A DNA stretch of 64,000 nucleotides from Mesorhizobium sp. BR1-1-16 (GCF_020165495.1 NZ_JAIUIE010000011.1:62001-126000), one strand, 5' to 3'; positions 51,676 through 60,529 are shown, numbered from the stretch's first letter. Program-made: numbers and translations. Notes: generated by a model not told the origin, from the sequence alone.

Positions 51676-52431
51676 ATGACCGCCTCGTCTCAGCCATTCG
51701 CCGGCAAGATCGCCATCGTTACTGGAGCCGGCAGCGGCATCGGCCTTGCGACAGCGGCAGGCCTCGCAGCGGGCGGGGCGACGGTAATCTGTGCCGACTG
51801 GCAGGGTGCCGAAGAAGCCGCCGCGTCGATCAGGTCGTCCGGAGGGACGGCCGAGGCGGCAGGGATCGACGTCCGCGACCCCGCCGCCTGGTCGGCGCTC
51901 GCCGCGGACGTGATGGCGCGTCATGGGCGCATTGACATCCTCGTCAACAATGCCGGCATAGCTGTTCCCGGCGACACGGTGATCGACGTGAGCGAGGAGG
52001 TCTGGGACCGCATCCTCGACATCAATGCCAAGGGCGTCTGGCTCGGCATGCGGGCCGTGTTGCCGGCGATGGTCGAACAGAAATCCGGCAAGATCTGCAA
52101 TGTCGCCTCGACGGCTGCCCATATCGGGCTTCGCAACGCGGCCGCCTACTGCGCCTCGAAGGGCGCGGTGCTCGCTCTGACCCGGCAGGCCGGCGTCCAG
52201 TATGCGGCCGACAATGTCCAGATCAACTCCGTCTCCCCCGGTACGACGATGACGGGGATCCAGAAGGATATCACCGACGAGCAACGCGCGGCCTTTCTGC
52301 CGCTGACGCCGATCGGCCGTTTCGCGCAGTCGCCGGAAGTCGCCGCCGCAATCCTCTTCCTGTGCTCGGAGGGCTCGTCGTTCATCACCGGCGCCGATGT
52401 CAGCGTCGATGGCGGCATGGTCGCTCTCTAG
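51676..52431 (+). CDS. Short-chain dehydrogenase/reductase
   Basis: The classical SDR of 251 residues has TGAGSGIG for NAD(P), NNAG, catalytic Ser in NVASTA, YCASK as Tyr-x3-Lys, and the C-terminal SFITGADVSVDGGM. An Asp after beta-2 (CADW) favours NAD over NADP. The substrate is unknown. It may oxidise a sugar or alcohol released in block D. The ATG at 51676 follows the amidase stop by five bases. Confidence 0.88.
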   Translation: MTASSQPFAGKIAIVTGAGSGIGLATAAGLAAGGATVICADWQGAEEAAASIRSSGGTAEAAGIDVRDPAAWSALAADVMARHGRIDILVNNAGIAVPGDTVIDVSEEVWDRILDINAKGVWLGMRAVLPAMVEQKSGKICNVASTAAHIGLRNAAAYCASKGAVLALTRQAGVQYAADNVQINSVSPGTTMTGIQKDITDEQRAAFLPLTPIGRFAQSPEVAAAILFLCSEGSSFITGADVSVDGGMVAL

Positions 52432-52442
52432 GAGGCGGGAAC

Positions 52443-53354
52443 GTGAAAGTCCTTCTGACAGGCGCGGCCGGCCTCATCGGCATGGCGCTCCGACCGCTGC
52501 TGGCGGCGCGTGGCCATGAAGTCTTGCCGATCGACATCACCGATTTCGGGCGGGACGATCCGGAGCTCCGGCTTGTATGGCTCGACGATCGACCGGCGCT
52601 CGAGGCGCTCATTGCAGGGGCTGGCATCGAGGCCATCGTGCATTGCGGCGCCATCTCGGGTCCGATGCTGGCCAAGGGCGAGCCGCTGAAGCTCGTTTCG
52701 GCGAATATCGATGCGACGGCGCTGCTTCTGGAACTTGCGCGCCGTAACGCCATGCGCCGTTTCGTATTCTGCTCCTCGATCAGCGTCTATGGCAGTGTCG
52801 GCGACGGCTTGATCACCGAAACGACGCCGCTCCGTCCAACATCGATCTACGGCGCCACCAAGGTCGCCTGCGAGCAGCTCATCCAGGGCTTCGCGGCCGA
52901 GTACGGGCTTGATGGCGTCAGCCTCAGGATCGCCCGTGTCTACGGTCCCTACCGGCGCGCCAATTGCTATCTCGGTTCTCTGATCCGGGATGCCGAGCGC
53001 GGCGAGGAAACCACGATCCCGTGCGATCCCGCATTCGCCTACCACTATGTCTATGTCGACGATGTCGCCGCGGCGATCGCGGCGGCGCTCGAAAGCAATG
53101 ACCTGCCGCACCGGGAATACAATATCAGCGCCGGCGCGGCGCTCACCATGCCCGAGATTGTCGAGGCCGCCCGCATCGCGATTCCGCAGCTGCGTGCGCA
53201 GCTTGTTCCAGGCCGGGACGATGTTCCCGACATCCAGCAGGCCTTCGATATCACGCGCGCCGCCGCGGACATCGGCTGGCGGCCGGATTTCGACATCGCC
53301 AGGGGCATCACCGCGTATCGAGACGCCATTCGAAGTGGCCGTGTGGCCCCGTGA
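52443..53354 (+). CDS. NAD-dependent epimerase/dehydratase (extended SDR)
   Basis: The 303-residue protein has the TGAAGLIG dinucleotide motif at about 7-14, FVFCSSISVYG with the catalytic Ser, YGATK as the Tyr-x3-Lys pair and HYVYVDDVAAAI at the C-terminal substrate lobe. It could epimerise or oxidise a sugar. The GTG at 52443 lies downstream of AGGAGGCGG, 11 bp after the SDR gene. It is at most distantly similar to the two block A epimerases. Confidence 0.83.
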   Translation: MKVLLTGAAGLIGMALRPLLAARGHEVLPIDITDFGRDDPELRLVWLDDRPALEALIAGAGIEAIVHCGAISGPMLAKGEPLKLVSANIDATALLLELARRNAMRRFVFCSSISVYGSVGDGLITETTPLRPTSIYGATKVACEQLIQGFAAEYGLDGVSLRIARVYGPYRRANCYLGSLIRDAERGEETTIPCDPAFAYHYVYVDDVAAAIAAALESNDLPHREYNISAGAALTMPEIVEAARIAIPQLRAQLVPGRDDVPDIQQAFDITRAAADIGWRPDFDIARGITAYRDAIRSGRVAP

Positions 53355-53373
53355 GAAAAGAAAAGACCCTCCA

Positions 53374-54555
53374 ATGACCGAACCGCTCACTCCCCTCCTG
53401 GCCGCTGACTCCATCCTCGACGCGGGCGCTCGGTCTCTCGTCGAGGCGCTGTTCCTGCGCGAACAGCAGCGCGTACGGGCGCTTCCGAGTGATGATCCGC
53501 TCAATCCGATCCGGCGTCGGCGCGTCGAGATTACCCGCACCGAGATTGCCGGCCAGCCCGAGACACTTGCGAAGACGCTGGATACACAGGCCGCCGACGT
53601 CGCCGCGATCGCCCGTGACCTCGGTCGTGCGCCGCTCTCGCGCATCGTGATGACCGGATGCGGAGATTCCTGGGCCGTGATGATGGGCGCGCGCCTTCTC
53701 ATGGAGCAGTTGCTCGGCATTCCCTGCGAACCGATGCAGGCGCTCGACTTCGCTTACTACTTCAATCGCCCGATCGGTCCGGAGACGCTCGTCGTCACGT
53801 TGAGTTCGACCGGCACGACGCCTCGCACGGTCGAGGCGCTCATGATGGCCAAGGCGCTCGGCGCGCGCACCCTCGCCCTCAGCAACACTCCTGGCTCGGC
53901 GTTGATGGCGGAAGCCGAGTTCGCACTGCTCGTCCATGCCGAGCGCAAGGGCTGGCCCACCCAGGCCAGTACGGCGTCCATGGGCCTCCTGATGGCATTT
54001 GCTATCGCACTCGGCCGCGAACGGGGACTGGCCGCGTCGGCTGTCGCGCCCTATGCCGCGGCGCTCGATCGGATCGCCGGGCAGATCGATGCGGCCATTC
54101 CCGCGACGGAGCCGACGATCGCCGAGATCGCGGCGCGCGAGGCGAGCGGCGGAATGTTCCTGTTCGCTGCCGGCGGGCCGAGCTACGCTTCAGCCTTCTT
54201 CGGCGCCGCCAAGGTCAAGGAGTGCACGCCTGACCACGCTCTGGCGATACCGCTCGAGGAGTTTCATCATTTTCACTCCCAGAAGAAGGGCGAGCCGCTG
54301 TTCCTGACGGCGCCCGCCGGTCCTTCGCGTCATCGGGCCCGCGACACGGCGGAGGAGGGGAGGAAGGCCGGCGGCACAATCTACGCAGTCGTCACCGAGA
54401 GCGATCCGCTGCTGTCGGACGTCGCCGATGCCGTGATTTCCCTTCCGGCGATTCCGGAGCCGCTGGCGCCGCTCGTCTACACTGTTCCGGTTCAGCTCTT
54501 CGCCTATCATCTCGCCATGGCGAAGTTTGCCGCGGCGGAACGCGCGATGTCCTGA
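53374..54555 (+). CDS. SIS-domain sugar isomerase/deglycase-like protein
   Basis: The 393-residue protein has two SIS domains, with MTGCGDSWAVMMGARLL and LSSTGTTPRTVEAL in the first and the LEEFHHFHSQ catalytic-type segment in the second. It contains a phosphate-binding Ser/Thr loop like AgaS, GlmS and FrlB. With the adjacent PfkB kinase it forms a kinase-isomerase pair resembling the FrlD-FrlB pair of fructosamine use. Five bases separate it from the kinase. It is a paralogue of the products at 38858 and 57372. Confidence 0.8.
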   Translation: MTEPLTPLLAADSILDAGARSLVEALFLREQQRVRALPSDDPLNPIRRRRVEITRTEIAGQPETLAKTLDTQAADVAAIARDLGRAPLSRIVMTGCGDSWAVMMGARLLMEQLLGIPCEPMQALDFAYYFNRPIGPETLVVTLSSTGTTPRTVEALMMAKALGARTLALSNTPGSALMAEAEFALLVHAERKGWPTQASTASMGLLMAFAIALGRERGLAASAVAPYAAALDRIAGQIDAAIPATEPTIAEIAAREASGGMFLFAAGGPSYASAFFGAAKVKECTPDHALAIPLEEFHHFHSQKKGEPLFLTAPAGPSRHRARDTAEEGRKAGGTIYAVVTESDPLLSDVADAVISLPAIPEPLAPLVYTVPVQLFAYHLAMAKFAAAERAMS

Positions 54556-54560
54556 CGATC

Positions 54561-55493
54561 ATGGCGCCCCGGCTTCTCTGTCTCGGCAATCTGACGATCG
54601 ATACCGTCGTTCTGCCCAATGGTGAGGAGCACTTCGACTGCATCGGCGGCGACGCACTCTATTCCGTGCTCGCCGCACGGCTCTTCGAAGAGGGAGCGCG
54701 GATGCTGGCGCCGATCGGCGACGACCTGCCCGCATCGACACTGGCCTTCATCGAGGCGGGCGGCTTCGCCGAGGCGCTTCCGAGGCGCGCTCGCCCCACC
54801 CTGCGGACCAGCGTCGTCTATAGCGGCCCCGATGATCGCCGCTGGACCTTTGCCTATGACGAGGCCGATTTCTTCGACCTCTCGCCCCGGCCTGAAGACA
54901 TCCCCGCTGAAGCGCTCGGCGGCGACGCTGCGGTCCTCCTCGCCATGAGCCTCAAAGCCCAGGAAGACCTGGTGCCGTTCCTGCGGCGTGGCGGGACGCG
55001 GATGATCGCACTCGATCCGCAGCAGGACTATCTGCTTGGAAACGAAGTACGGCTGATGGCCCTCATTGGACAGCTCGACATCTTCATGCCGAGCGCCATC
55101 GAGGCAAAGCGCCTGCTGGGGACCGAGGACTGGTCCAGCGCCGCCCGTCAGTTTGCGGCGCTTGGTCCGTCGATGGTGGTGATCAAGCTCGGCGGCGAGG
55201 GGTGCCTGATCCATCACGCGCCATCCGGTCGCGACATCAGGATTGCTGCCGCTGCGTCGGATGTGGTGGACACCACTGGCGCCGGCGACAGTTTCTGCGG
55301 CGGCTTCATGGCTCGGCTCGTTCAGGCGCCCGACGATCTGGAAGGCGCGGGATGGGCCGGATCGCTGGCAGCCGCCGCCGCACTGTCAGATTTTGGCGCG
55401 CGCGGGATCATGCGCGCCGAGGCGGGGACCGTTCGTGCCGCATGGCGCGACAAGCGCACTCCATCCGGTTCCGCGTCCACACACCTCGCTTGA
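54561..55493 (+). CDS. PfkB-family carbohydrate kinase
   Basis: This ribokinase-fold kinase of 310 residues has the N-terminal GNLTIDTVV, IGGDALYSVLAARLF, and the C-terminal DTTGAGDSFCGG motif with catalytic Asp243 intact. It should phosphorylate a sugar or nucleoside hydroxyl with ATP. It follows the SIS gene closely, and the regulator gene follows after a promoter region. Contrast the altered GGGN motif of the PfkB-like protein at 37514. Confidence 0.88.
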   Translation: MAPRLLCLGNLTIDTVVLPNGEEHFDCIGGDALYSVLAARLFEEGARMLAPIGDDLPASTLAFIEAGGFAEALPRRARPTLRTSVVYSGPDDRRWTFAYDEADFFDLSPRPEDIPAEALGGDAAVLLAMSLKAQEDLVPFLRRGGTRMIALDPQQDYLLGNEVRLMALIGQLDIFMPSAIEAKRLLGTEDWSSAARQFAALGPSMVVIKLGGEGCLIHHAPSGRDIRIAAAASDVVDTTGAGDSFCGGFMARLVQAPDDLEGAGWAGSLAAAAALSDFGARGIMRAEAGTVRAAWRDKRTPSGSASTHLA

Positions 55494-55534
55494 AGAAATG
55501 CCTCTTTGATGACACCGTCGCAAAATTAAACAGG

Positions 55535-55581
55535 TCAGACCTCTGATGTCAGTTGACAGGGGTGACGTCTGTTTGCATTCT
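55535..55581 (+). promoter_or_regulatory. Promoter and operator of the HutC-type regulator gene
   Basis: TCAGACCTCTGA (55535-55546) is a perfect inverted repeat (TCAGA/TCTGA around two bases), matching the site at 47894-47905. TTGACA at 55553-55558 can serve as the -35 element, with a weak -10 near 55576-55581. Another ACGTCTG lies between them. Autoregulation and control of the downstream genes are likely. Confidence 0.55.
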
Positions 55582-55596
55582 GAATTCAATTCAAGG

Positions 55597-56391
55597 GTGA
55601 TCGCTTTGGACGATCTTCAAATCAGTCAGTTGTCGAGCAGGATCTGGAAGGCGGGGCTCCCGCGCGAGGATCTCGTCGCACGTGTCTCGGCGGCGATCCG
55701 CGAACAGATCCAGGCCGGCGAACTTCAGCGTGGCACGCGGCTGAAGGGCGAGACGGAGCTTGCACGGCAGCTTGGTATCAGCCGGCCGACCTTGCGTGAG
55801 GCAACGCGGATGCTGGCTCAAGAAGGGCTGATCGAGATCAAGCATGGCGTCGGCACCTTCGTTGCCGAACACCTGCCGCATGTGCGCGGCACGCTCGATG
55901 TGATGCGCTCGATGTCGGCCCTGATCCGGGCCGTCGGCGGCGAGCCGCGCGTCCGCGAACTGAAGATCGAGCTCACCGCGGCCAGCGACGCGATCGCCGA
56001 AGTGCTTGGACTTTCGCCGCGCGCGCCGATCGCGGAGATTTCGCGTGTTCGTCTGATCGACGATAGGCCGCTCGCGCTCGGCTATGAATATATCCCTCTC
56101 TTCGATGCCGAGCGTGAATACGCGCTGGTCGAGGGCTTCGATGGCGGCTCGATCTATGAATTCATGGCCAAGGGCCTCCGCCGGCAGCTGGTGCGGAGCG
56201 AGATGGCGGTCACCGCGGTCGCGGCCGGCAAGGCGCAGGCCGAGCGGCTGGAACTGAAGCCGCGGGCGCCGCTGCTGCTGATGCGCGAAGTGCATTACGA
56301 CGAGAGCGGCCAGCGCGTGCTCTATTCCGTCAACTACCACAATTCGGAAGTCGTCGACTTCAGCCTCATGCGCACATGGGTGTCGTCGTGA
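55597..56391 (+). CDS. GntR-family regulator, HutC/UTRA subfamily, block D
   Basis: This regulator of about 264 residues has an N-terminal winged helix (VSAAIREQIQAGELQRGTRL, then LGISRPTLREATRMLAQEGL, GVGTFVAE) and a C-terminal UTRA effector domain (AEISRVRLIDDRPLALGYEY, EVHYDESGQRVLYSVNYHN). UTRA domains sense small ligands such as phosphorylated sugars or amino-sugar derivatives, as in FrlR, NagR and HutC. The GTG at 55597 follows AAGG. The ATG at 55546 overlaps the operator and would place the promoter inside the gene, so I think it less likely. The next kinase starts within its last four bases. Confidence 0.87.
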   Translation: MIALDDLQISQLSSRIWKAGLPREDLVARVSAAIREQIQAGELQRGTRLKGETELARQLGISRPTLREATRMLAQEGLIEIKHGVGTFVAEHLPHVRGTLDVMRSMSALIRAVGGEPRVRELKIELTAASDAIAEVLGLSPRAPIAEISRVRLIDDRPLALGYEYIPLFDAEREYALVEGFDGGSIYEFMAKGLRRQLVRSEMAVTAVAAGKAQAERLELKPRAPLLLMREVHYDESGQRVLYSVNYHNSEVVDFSLMRTWVSS

Positions 56392-57299
56392 GCAGCGGTT
56401 ACAGCGCGTTCGGCAACCTTTCGATCGACGATCTCGTCTTCGCGGACGGCACCACGAAGTGGCGCGTCCCCGGCGGCAACGCGATGTACGCAGCGCTCGG
56501 AATGGCAGTCTGGCAGGCCGAGGCTCACGTAATAGCCCCTTTCGGGTCCGACTATCCGATGGAGGGGCTCGACGTGAAGGTCGATGTCTCCCATTCCCCG
56601 CGCCTGCCGAACAGCCTGCGCAACTGGGGCCTCTATGAAGACGACGGCTCCCGGCACTTCATCTTCCGCTTCGCGACCCGCAACTGGGAAGCCTTCAGTC
56701 CGCGCGCGTCAGCCGTCGTGCCCGGCCTGCAGGTGGCGGCGCATCTCGCGCCGATGCCGTGGCCTGTCCAGGCGGAACTCCTGGCGACGCTCAGGGACTG
56801 CGGGACGCGGCTGATCTCGATCGACTTCGATGATCGCGATCTCGCCAATACCGGCCTTCCGCGGGTGACCGAGCTTTTGCGCGTCGTCGATCTGTTCCTG
56901 CCGAGCCGGCAGGACGCGGCTGCCATGTTTCCGGGCGCATCGCCTGTCGAGGCATTGCGCCGACTGCGCGAACTCGGCCCCGACGTACCGCTGATCGGCA
57001 TCAAATGCGGCGCCGATGGCAGCATCGGGCATGCGGTCGGCAGCGCCGATCTGATCCGCGTGCCGGCGGTTCCGGTGGAAGTCCACGACGCAACGGGGGC
57101 CGGCGACACTTTCTGCGGCGGGGCGCTCGTCGGTTTCAGCATCGATGGGGAAGCCGTCGACGCGCTGCTGCACGGCGCCGTCTCGGCCTCCTTCTGCGTC
57201 GAGACATTGGGACCGGCGGGCCTCGCCGGAGCCACTCAAGAGATTGCCGAAGAACGGCTCGAGGCGCTGAGGCAGCGCGTGGAACTGCAGCCGATCTGA
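56388..57299 (+). CDS. PfkB-family carbohydrate kinase
   Basis: The second intact PfkB kinase of block D has 303 residues. It shows FGNLSIDDLV, VPGGNAMYAALGM, LFLPSRQDAAAMFPG and DATGAGDTFCGGAL with catalytic Asp240. The GTG at 56388 overlaps the regulator stop as GTGA; an ATG at 56376 would add four residues. Together with the SIS gene 72 bp downstream it repeats the kinase/SIS pair found at 53374-55493. Confidence 0.86.
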   Translation: MSSGYSAFGNLSIDDLVFADGTTKWRVPGGNAMYAALGMAVWQAEAHVIAPFGSDYPMEGLDVKVDVSHSPRLPNSLRNWGLYEDDGSRHFIFRFATRNWEAFSPRASAVVPGLQVAAHLAPMPWPVQAELLATLRDCGTRLISIDFDDRDLANTGLPRVTELLRVVDLFLPSRQDAAAMFPGASPVEALRRLRELGPDVPLIGIKCGADGSIGHAVGSADLIRVPAVPVEVHDATGAGDTFCGGALVGFSIDGEAVDALLHGAVSASFCVETLGPAGLAGATQEIAEERLEALRQRVELQPI

Positions 57300-57371
57300 G
57301 CGAGGACGCTGGCTCCGGCCGGCAAGGAAACCGGCTTGGGCCGGGAACAAACGATCGACAAGGAGCAAGCG

Positions 57372-58529
57372 GTGCAAAACGAAAAGACGATCATGTTGCA
57401 GGAAATTGCGATGCAGCCCGCATTCGTCCGCGACAATATCGACGAGATGCTGACCTTCATGCGCGGCGTCGTGGCCGATCGCGAGCCGGGTACCCTCCTG
57501 CATGGCTTCATGATCGGTTGCGGTGACAGCTATTGCGCCGCGCTCGCCGCGCGCATGCACATGATGAAGATGACCGGACGTTTCATCGAGCCGGTCGAGG
57601 CGCTCGAGTTCTCGCGCTACCTGGTCAATGATCTTCCGCCGTCGAGCTTCGTGTTCGGCATCTCGAATTCGGGCACGGTCTCGCGCACGATCGAGGGTGT
57701 CCGGAGTGCGCGTGAGAAGGGGGCCTGGACCTTCGGCGTCACCGTCAGCGCCGACAACACGCTCGCGAAGACGGCCGAGACGCTGATCAAGGTCAACGCG
57801 ACGCCGAACATCAAGGAACAGCCGGATGGGACGCGCGTCGTCACCCCCGGAACGATCACCTATACGGCGAGCATGCTCGGCCTCTTCATTGCGGGCATCG
57901 CTGTCGGCGAGCGGCTCGGCCATCTCGACGCTGCGGCTGTCGACAAGCACATCGCCGAGTTGCACGCCCTCGCAGAGGCGATGGCGGTGGCCGACAGCCA
58001 TGTGAAGACGCTCGCCGAGTCCATCGCCGCGAGCTTCACGCCCGACAGGAAGACGGTCATCCTCGGCGGCGGGCCCAACTATGCCACCGCCTATTTCGGC
58101 ATGGCCAAGTGGTTCGAGGGGCTGACCCGTCCGTGCCACCCGTCCGAACTCGAGGAATGGGCGCACGAGCAGTATTTCTTCACCGACGAGCAGACCGACA
58201 CGATCATCATCCTGCCGCCGGGGGCCGGCCACAGCCGCGGCCTCGAGCAGGCGCAGGCCGCTCGTGACATGGGCTCGCGCGTCATCATCATCGGCGAGAT
58301 CGGCGATGCCGAGGCCGAGGCGGCTTCGGACATCTATTTCGCGATGCCGAAGGTTCCCGAGACCCTGTCGCCGTTCCTCTACAAGCTGCCGTTCGAATAC
58401 CTTTCCTGCTTCATTGCCGACAAGCAGAACATTGCCTTCCTCGGCTTCGACAACCGCAAGCGCCAGGAAGTCAATTTCCGCCAGATCTTCAATTCGGCGC
58501 AGAAGAACGCAGCGGGGGCGGCTGCCTGA
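57372..58529 (+). CDS. SIS-domain sugar isomerase/deglycase-like protein
   Basis: The 385-residue protein has a first SIS domain with MIGCGDSYCAALAARMH and GISNSGTVSRTIEG and a second with LEEWAHEQYFF, LPPGAGHSRGLEQ and VIIIGE. The Glu-rich LEEW-x-H segment matches that of the product at 38858. From the GTG at 57372, preceded by AAGGAG, the length equals its paralogues. It probably acts on a 6-phosphorylated product of the upstream kinase. The stop overlaps the BtpA ATG (TGATG). Confidence 0.82.
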   Translation: MQNEKTIMLQEIAMQPAFVRDNIDEMLTFMRGVVADREPGTLLHGFMIGCGDSYCAALAARMHMMKMTGRFIEPVEALEFSRYLVNDLPPSSFVFGISNSGTVSRTIEGVRSAREKGAWTFGVTVSADNTLAKTAETLIKVNATPNIKEQPDGTRVVTPGTITYTASMLGLFIAGIAVGERLGHLDAAAVDKHIAELHALAEAMAVADSHVKTLAESIAASFTPDRKTVILGGGPNYATAYFGMAKWFEGLTRPCHPSELEEWAHEQYFFTDEQTDTIIILPPGAGHSRGLEQAQAARDMGSRVIIIGEIGDAEAEAASDIYFAMPKVPETLSPFLYKLPFEYLSCFIADKQNIAFLGFDNRKRQEVNFRQIFNSAQKNAAGAAA

Positions 58530-59341
58530 TGAGCGAGCTGCTCTCCCTCGTCCGGGCGGGCGCCAAGCCTGTCATCGGCATGGTGCAGCTTGGCGCTCTG
58601 CCTGGCAGCAGCCGCTATCGGGGTGCCGGCATCGCCGACATCCTGGCGCCGGCTGTCGCCGAGGCGGAGGTCCTCGCCTCGAACGGCATCGATGTTCTAA
58701 TGGTCCAGAATCTCGGTGACGTTCCGACCGACCTCCATGCCACCAAGGCGCAGGTCGCCTGGATGACCCGCGTGACGGCGGAGATCCGCCAGCGCTTCGG
58801 CAAGCCGGTCGGGCTCAACCTGCTGGAGAACGATGCCGAGGCGATGTTCGCCGTAGCCTCGGCCGCCGATGCCGATTTCGTCCGCATCAAGATCTTCGTC
58901 GGCGCCATGCTGACCCCGTTCGGCGTGGAGAGCGCCCAGGCGCATACCGCGATCCGCGCGCGGACCAGCTGGAATGCCGAGAAGGTCGCGATCTTCGCCG
59001 ATGTGCATGATCGCACCGGTCGGTCGCTCGTTCCCGGCAATTTCGAGGACGACCTCGATTATGCGGTGCGCCTCGGCACCGCCGATGGACTCGTCCTGAC
59101 GGGCAAGACCAGCGCCCAGACCTATGAGTTCATTGCCACCGCGCGCCGGGTTGTCGGCTCCGTGCCGATCCTCGTCGGCGGTGGCGTGACCGAGACGAAT
59201 CTTGCGGAGGTCAATGCCGTCGCCGACGGCACGATCGTCAGTTCCTCGCTCAAGGGCGGCGGGACGGCGTTCGGTTCCTTCGATCCGGAACGCGTCCGAT
59301 CCTTCATGGCCGTGGCCAGAGGAGGGATGTCGACCACCTGA
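58529..59341 (+). CDS. BtpA/SgcQ family TIM-barrel protein
   Basis: The 270-residue cytoplasmic protein starts with the family mark VIGMVQLGALPGS, followed by NGIDVLMVQNLGDVPT, VRIKIFVGAM, IFADVHDRTG and VPILVGGGVTETNLAEV, a TIM-barrel phosphate-type motif. BtpA proteins were linked to photosystem I stability in cyanobacteria, but bacterial relatives sit in sugar operons (SgcQ) and no reaction is established. Here it is translationally coupled to the SIS gene, suggesting a lyase, aldolase or glycosidase step on the phosphorylated product. Confidence 0.85.
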   Translation: MSELLSLVRAGAKPVIGMVQLGALPGSSRYRGAGIADILAPAVAEAEVLASNGIDVLMVQNLGDVPTDLHATKAQVAWMTRVTAEIRQRFGKPVGLNLLENDAEAMFAVASAADADFVRIKIFVGAMLTPFGVESAQAHTAIRARTSWNAEKVAIFADVHDRTGRSLVPGNFEDDLDYAVRLGTADGLVLTGKTSAQTYEFIATARRVVGSVPILVGGGVTETNLAEVNAVADGTIVSSSLKGGGTAFGSFDPERVRSFMAVARGGMSTT

Positions 59342-59404
59342 CGATACGACAAGAGAGCGAAGCTCCGCGTCACGCAGAACAAGTTCTTTCAGAGGAGCAG
59401 GGAA

Positions 59405-60466
59405 ATGAAGAGACTTCTTTCTACATTAGGCTTTGCGGCTGCCGTTATCGCGAGCCTCGCGATACCGGGGGCGGCCGAGGCCGCCAAGCTGCGCGTGGCG
59501 ATGATCACGTCGGAGTCCGGCCTCGGCGATCGCTCGTTCAACGATATGATGAACGAGGGAATGAAGAAGGCCGAGAAAGACCTCGGCATCGAATATGTCG
59601 TGATCCAGCCGCGTTCGATCTCGGAATTCCAGTCGACGCTGGCGCGCGCCGCAGGGCAGGGCTTCGACTTCATCGTCGGCTCGTCTTTCGACATGATCAA
59701 GCCGATGCAAGCCGTGGCAGCCGCCTTCCCGGACCAGAAGTTCGGCCTCGTCGATGTCGGCCCCGATCCGGTCGCGCCGAACGTCGTGTCGAGCGTCACA
59801 AAGGATTGGGAGGGCTCGTTCCTGGTCGGCGTCATCGCCGCCAAGACGACGAAGACCGGCACGATCGGCTTCGTCGGCGGCAAGGACATTCCGATCATCC
59901 ACCGCTTCTTCGTCGGCTACTACTACGGGGCCAAGATGGCGGACCCCAACGTGAATGTGCTCGAAAGCTATTCGGGCACCTTCACCGATCCGGCGGCCGG
60001 CAAGGAATACACGCTCTCGCTCATCAACCAGAAGTCGGACATCAACTTCGCGGTTGCAGGTGCAACGAGCGCCGGCGTGATCGATGCGGCCAAGGAAACC
60101 AAGACCTTCGCTATCGGCGTCGACTCCAACCAGAACTATCTGGCCCCCGGTTCGGTGCTGACCTCGATGGTCAAGCGCGTCGATACCCAGGCCTATGACA
60201 TGATCAAGTCGGTCTCCGACGGCAGCTTCAAGGGCGGCACCGTCCTCTATTACGGCTTGAAGGAAGGCGGCGTCGACGCTGCGATGGACCAGTATAACAA
60301 GGGCCTCATCGCCGATGACGTCCTGAAGCAGGTCGACGCGCTCAAGCAGAAGGTCATCTCCGGCGAGATCGTCGTGCCGAACTACTTCGACCTCAAGGCA
60401 GGCCAGAAGGAAATGGGCACCCCGCCGCTGGCCTCCCCGCCTTCGGTGATCAACAAGGCAGGCTGA
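59405..60466 (+). CDS. BMP-family (PnrA-like) nucleoside-type ABC substrate-binding protein
   Basis: This periplasmic binding protein of 353 residues has a signal peptide (about residues 1-26, ending AAEAA) followed by KLRVAMITSESGLGDRSFND, the BMP-family start. GFDFIVGSSFDMIKPMQAVA and GFVGGKDIPIIHRFFVGYY follow. Characterised family members bind purine or pyrimidine nucleosides. AGAGGAGCAGGG precedes the ATG. With the ATPase and two permeases downstream it forms a complete NupABC/BmpA-type importer, apart from the window edge. Confidence 0.9.
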   Translation: MKRLLSTLGFAAAVIASLAIPGAAEAAKLRVAMITSESGLGDRSFNDMMNEGMKKAEKDLGIEYVVIQPRSISEFQSTLARAAGQGFDFIVGSSFDMIKPMQAVAAAFPDQKFGLVDVGPDPVAPNVVSSVTKDWEGSFLVGVIAAKTTKTGTIGFVGGKDIPIIHRFFVGYYYGAKMADPNVNVLESYSGTFTDPAAGKEYTLSLINQKSDINFAVAGATSAGVIDAAKETKTFAIGVDSNQNYLAPGSVLTSMVKRVDTQAYDMIKSVSDGSFKGGTVLYYGLKEGGVDAAMDQYNKGLIADDVLKQVDALKQKVISGEIVVPNYFDLKAGQKEMGTPPLASPPSVINKAG

Positions 60467-60475
60467 CCGCTGCAG

Positions 60476-60499
60476 CGCGAGGCGCGAAAGCGCCTCGCG
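60476..60499 (+). repeat. GAAA-tetraloop hairpin between binding protein and ATPase genes
   Basis: CGCGAGGCGC and GCGCCTCGCG are perfect 10-bp arms around a GAAA tetraloop, ten bases after the binding-protein stop. It is an intercistronic mRNA-stability element of the kind common in importer operons, or a partial terminator. No T-run follows. Confidence 0.7.
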
Positions 60500-60529
60500 T
60501 CGCTTCCGATCTCTAGCCCGGGTGGTCCG

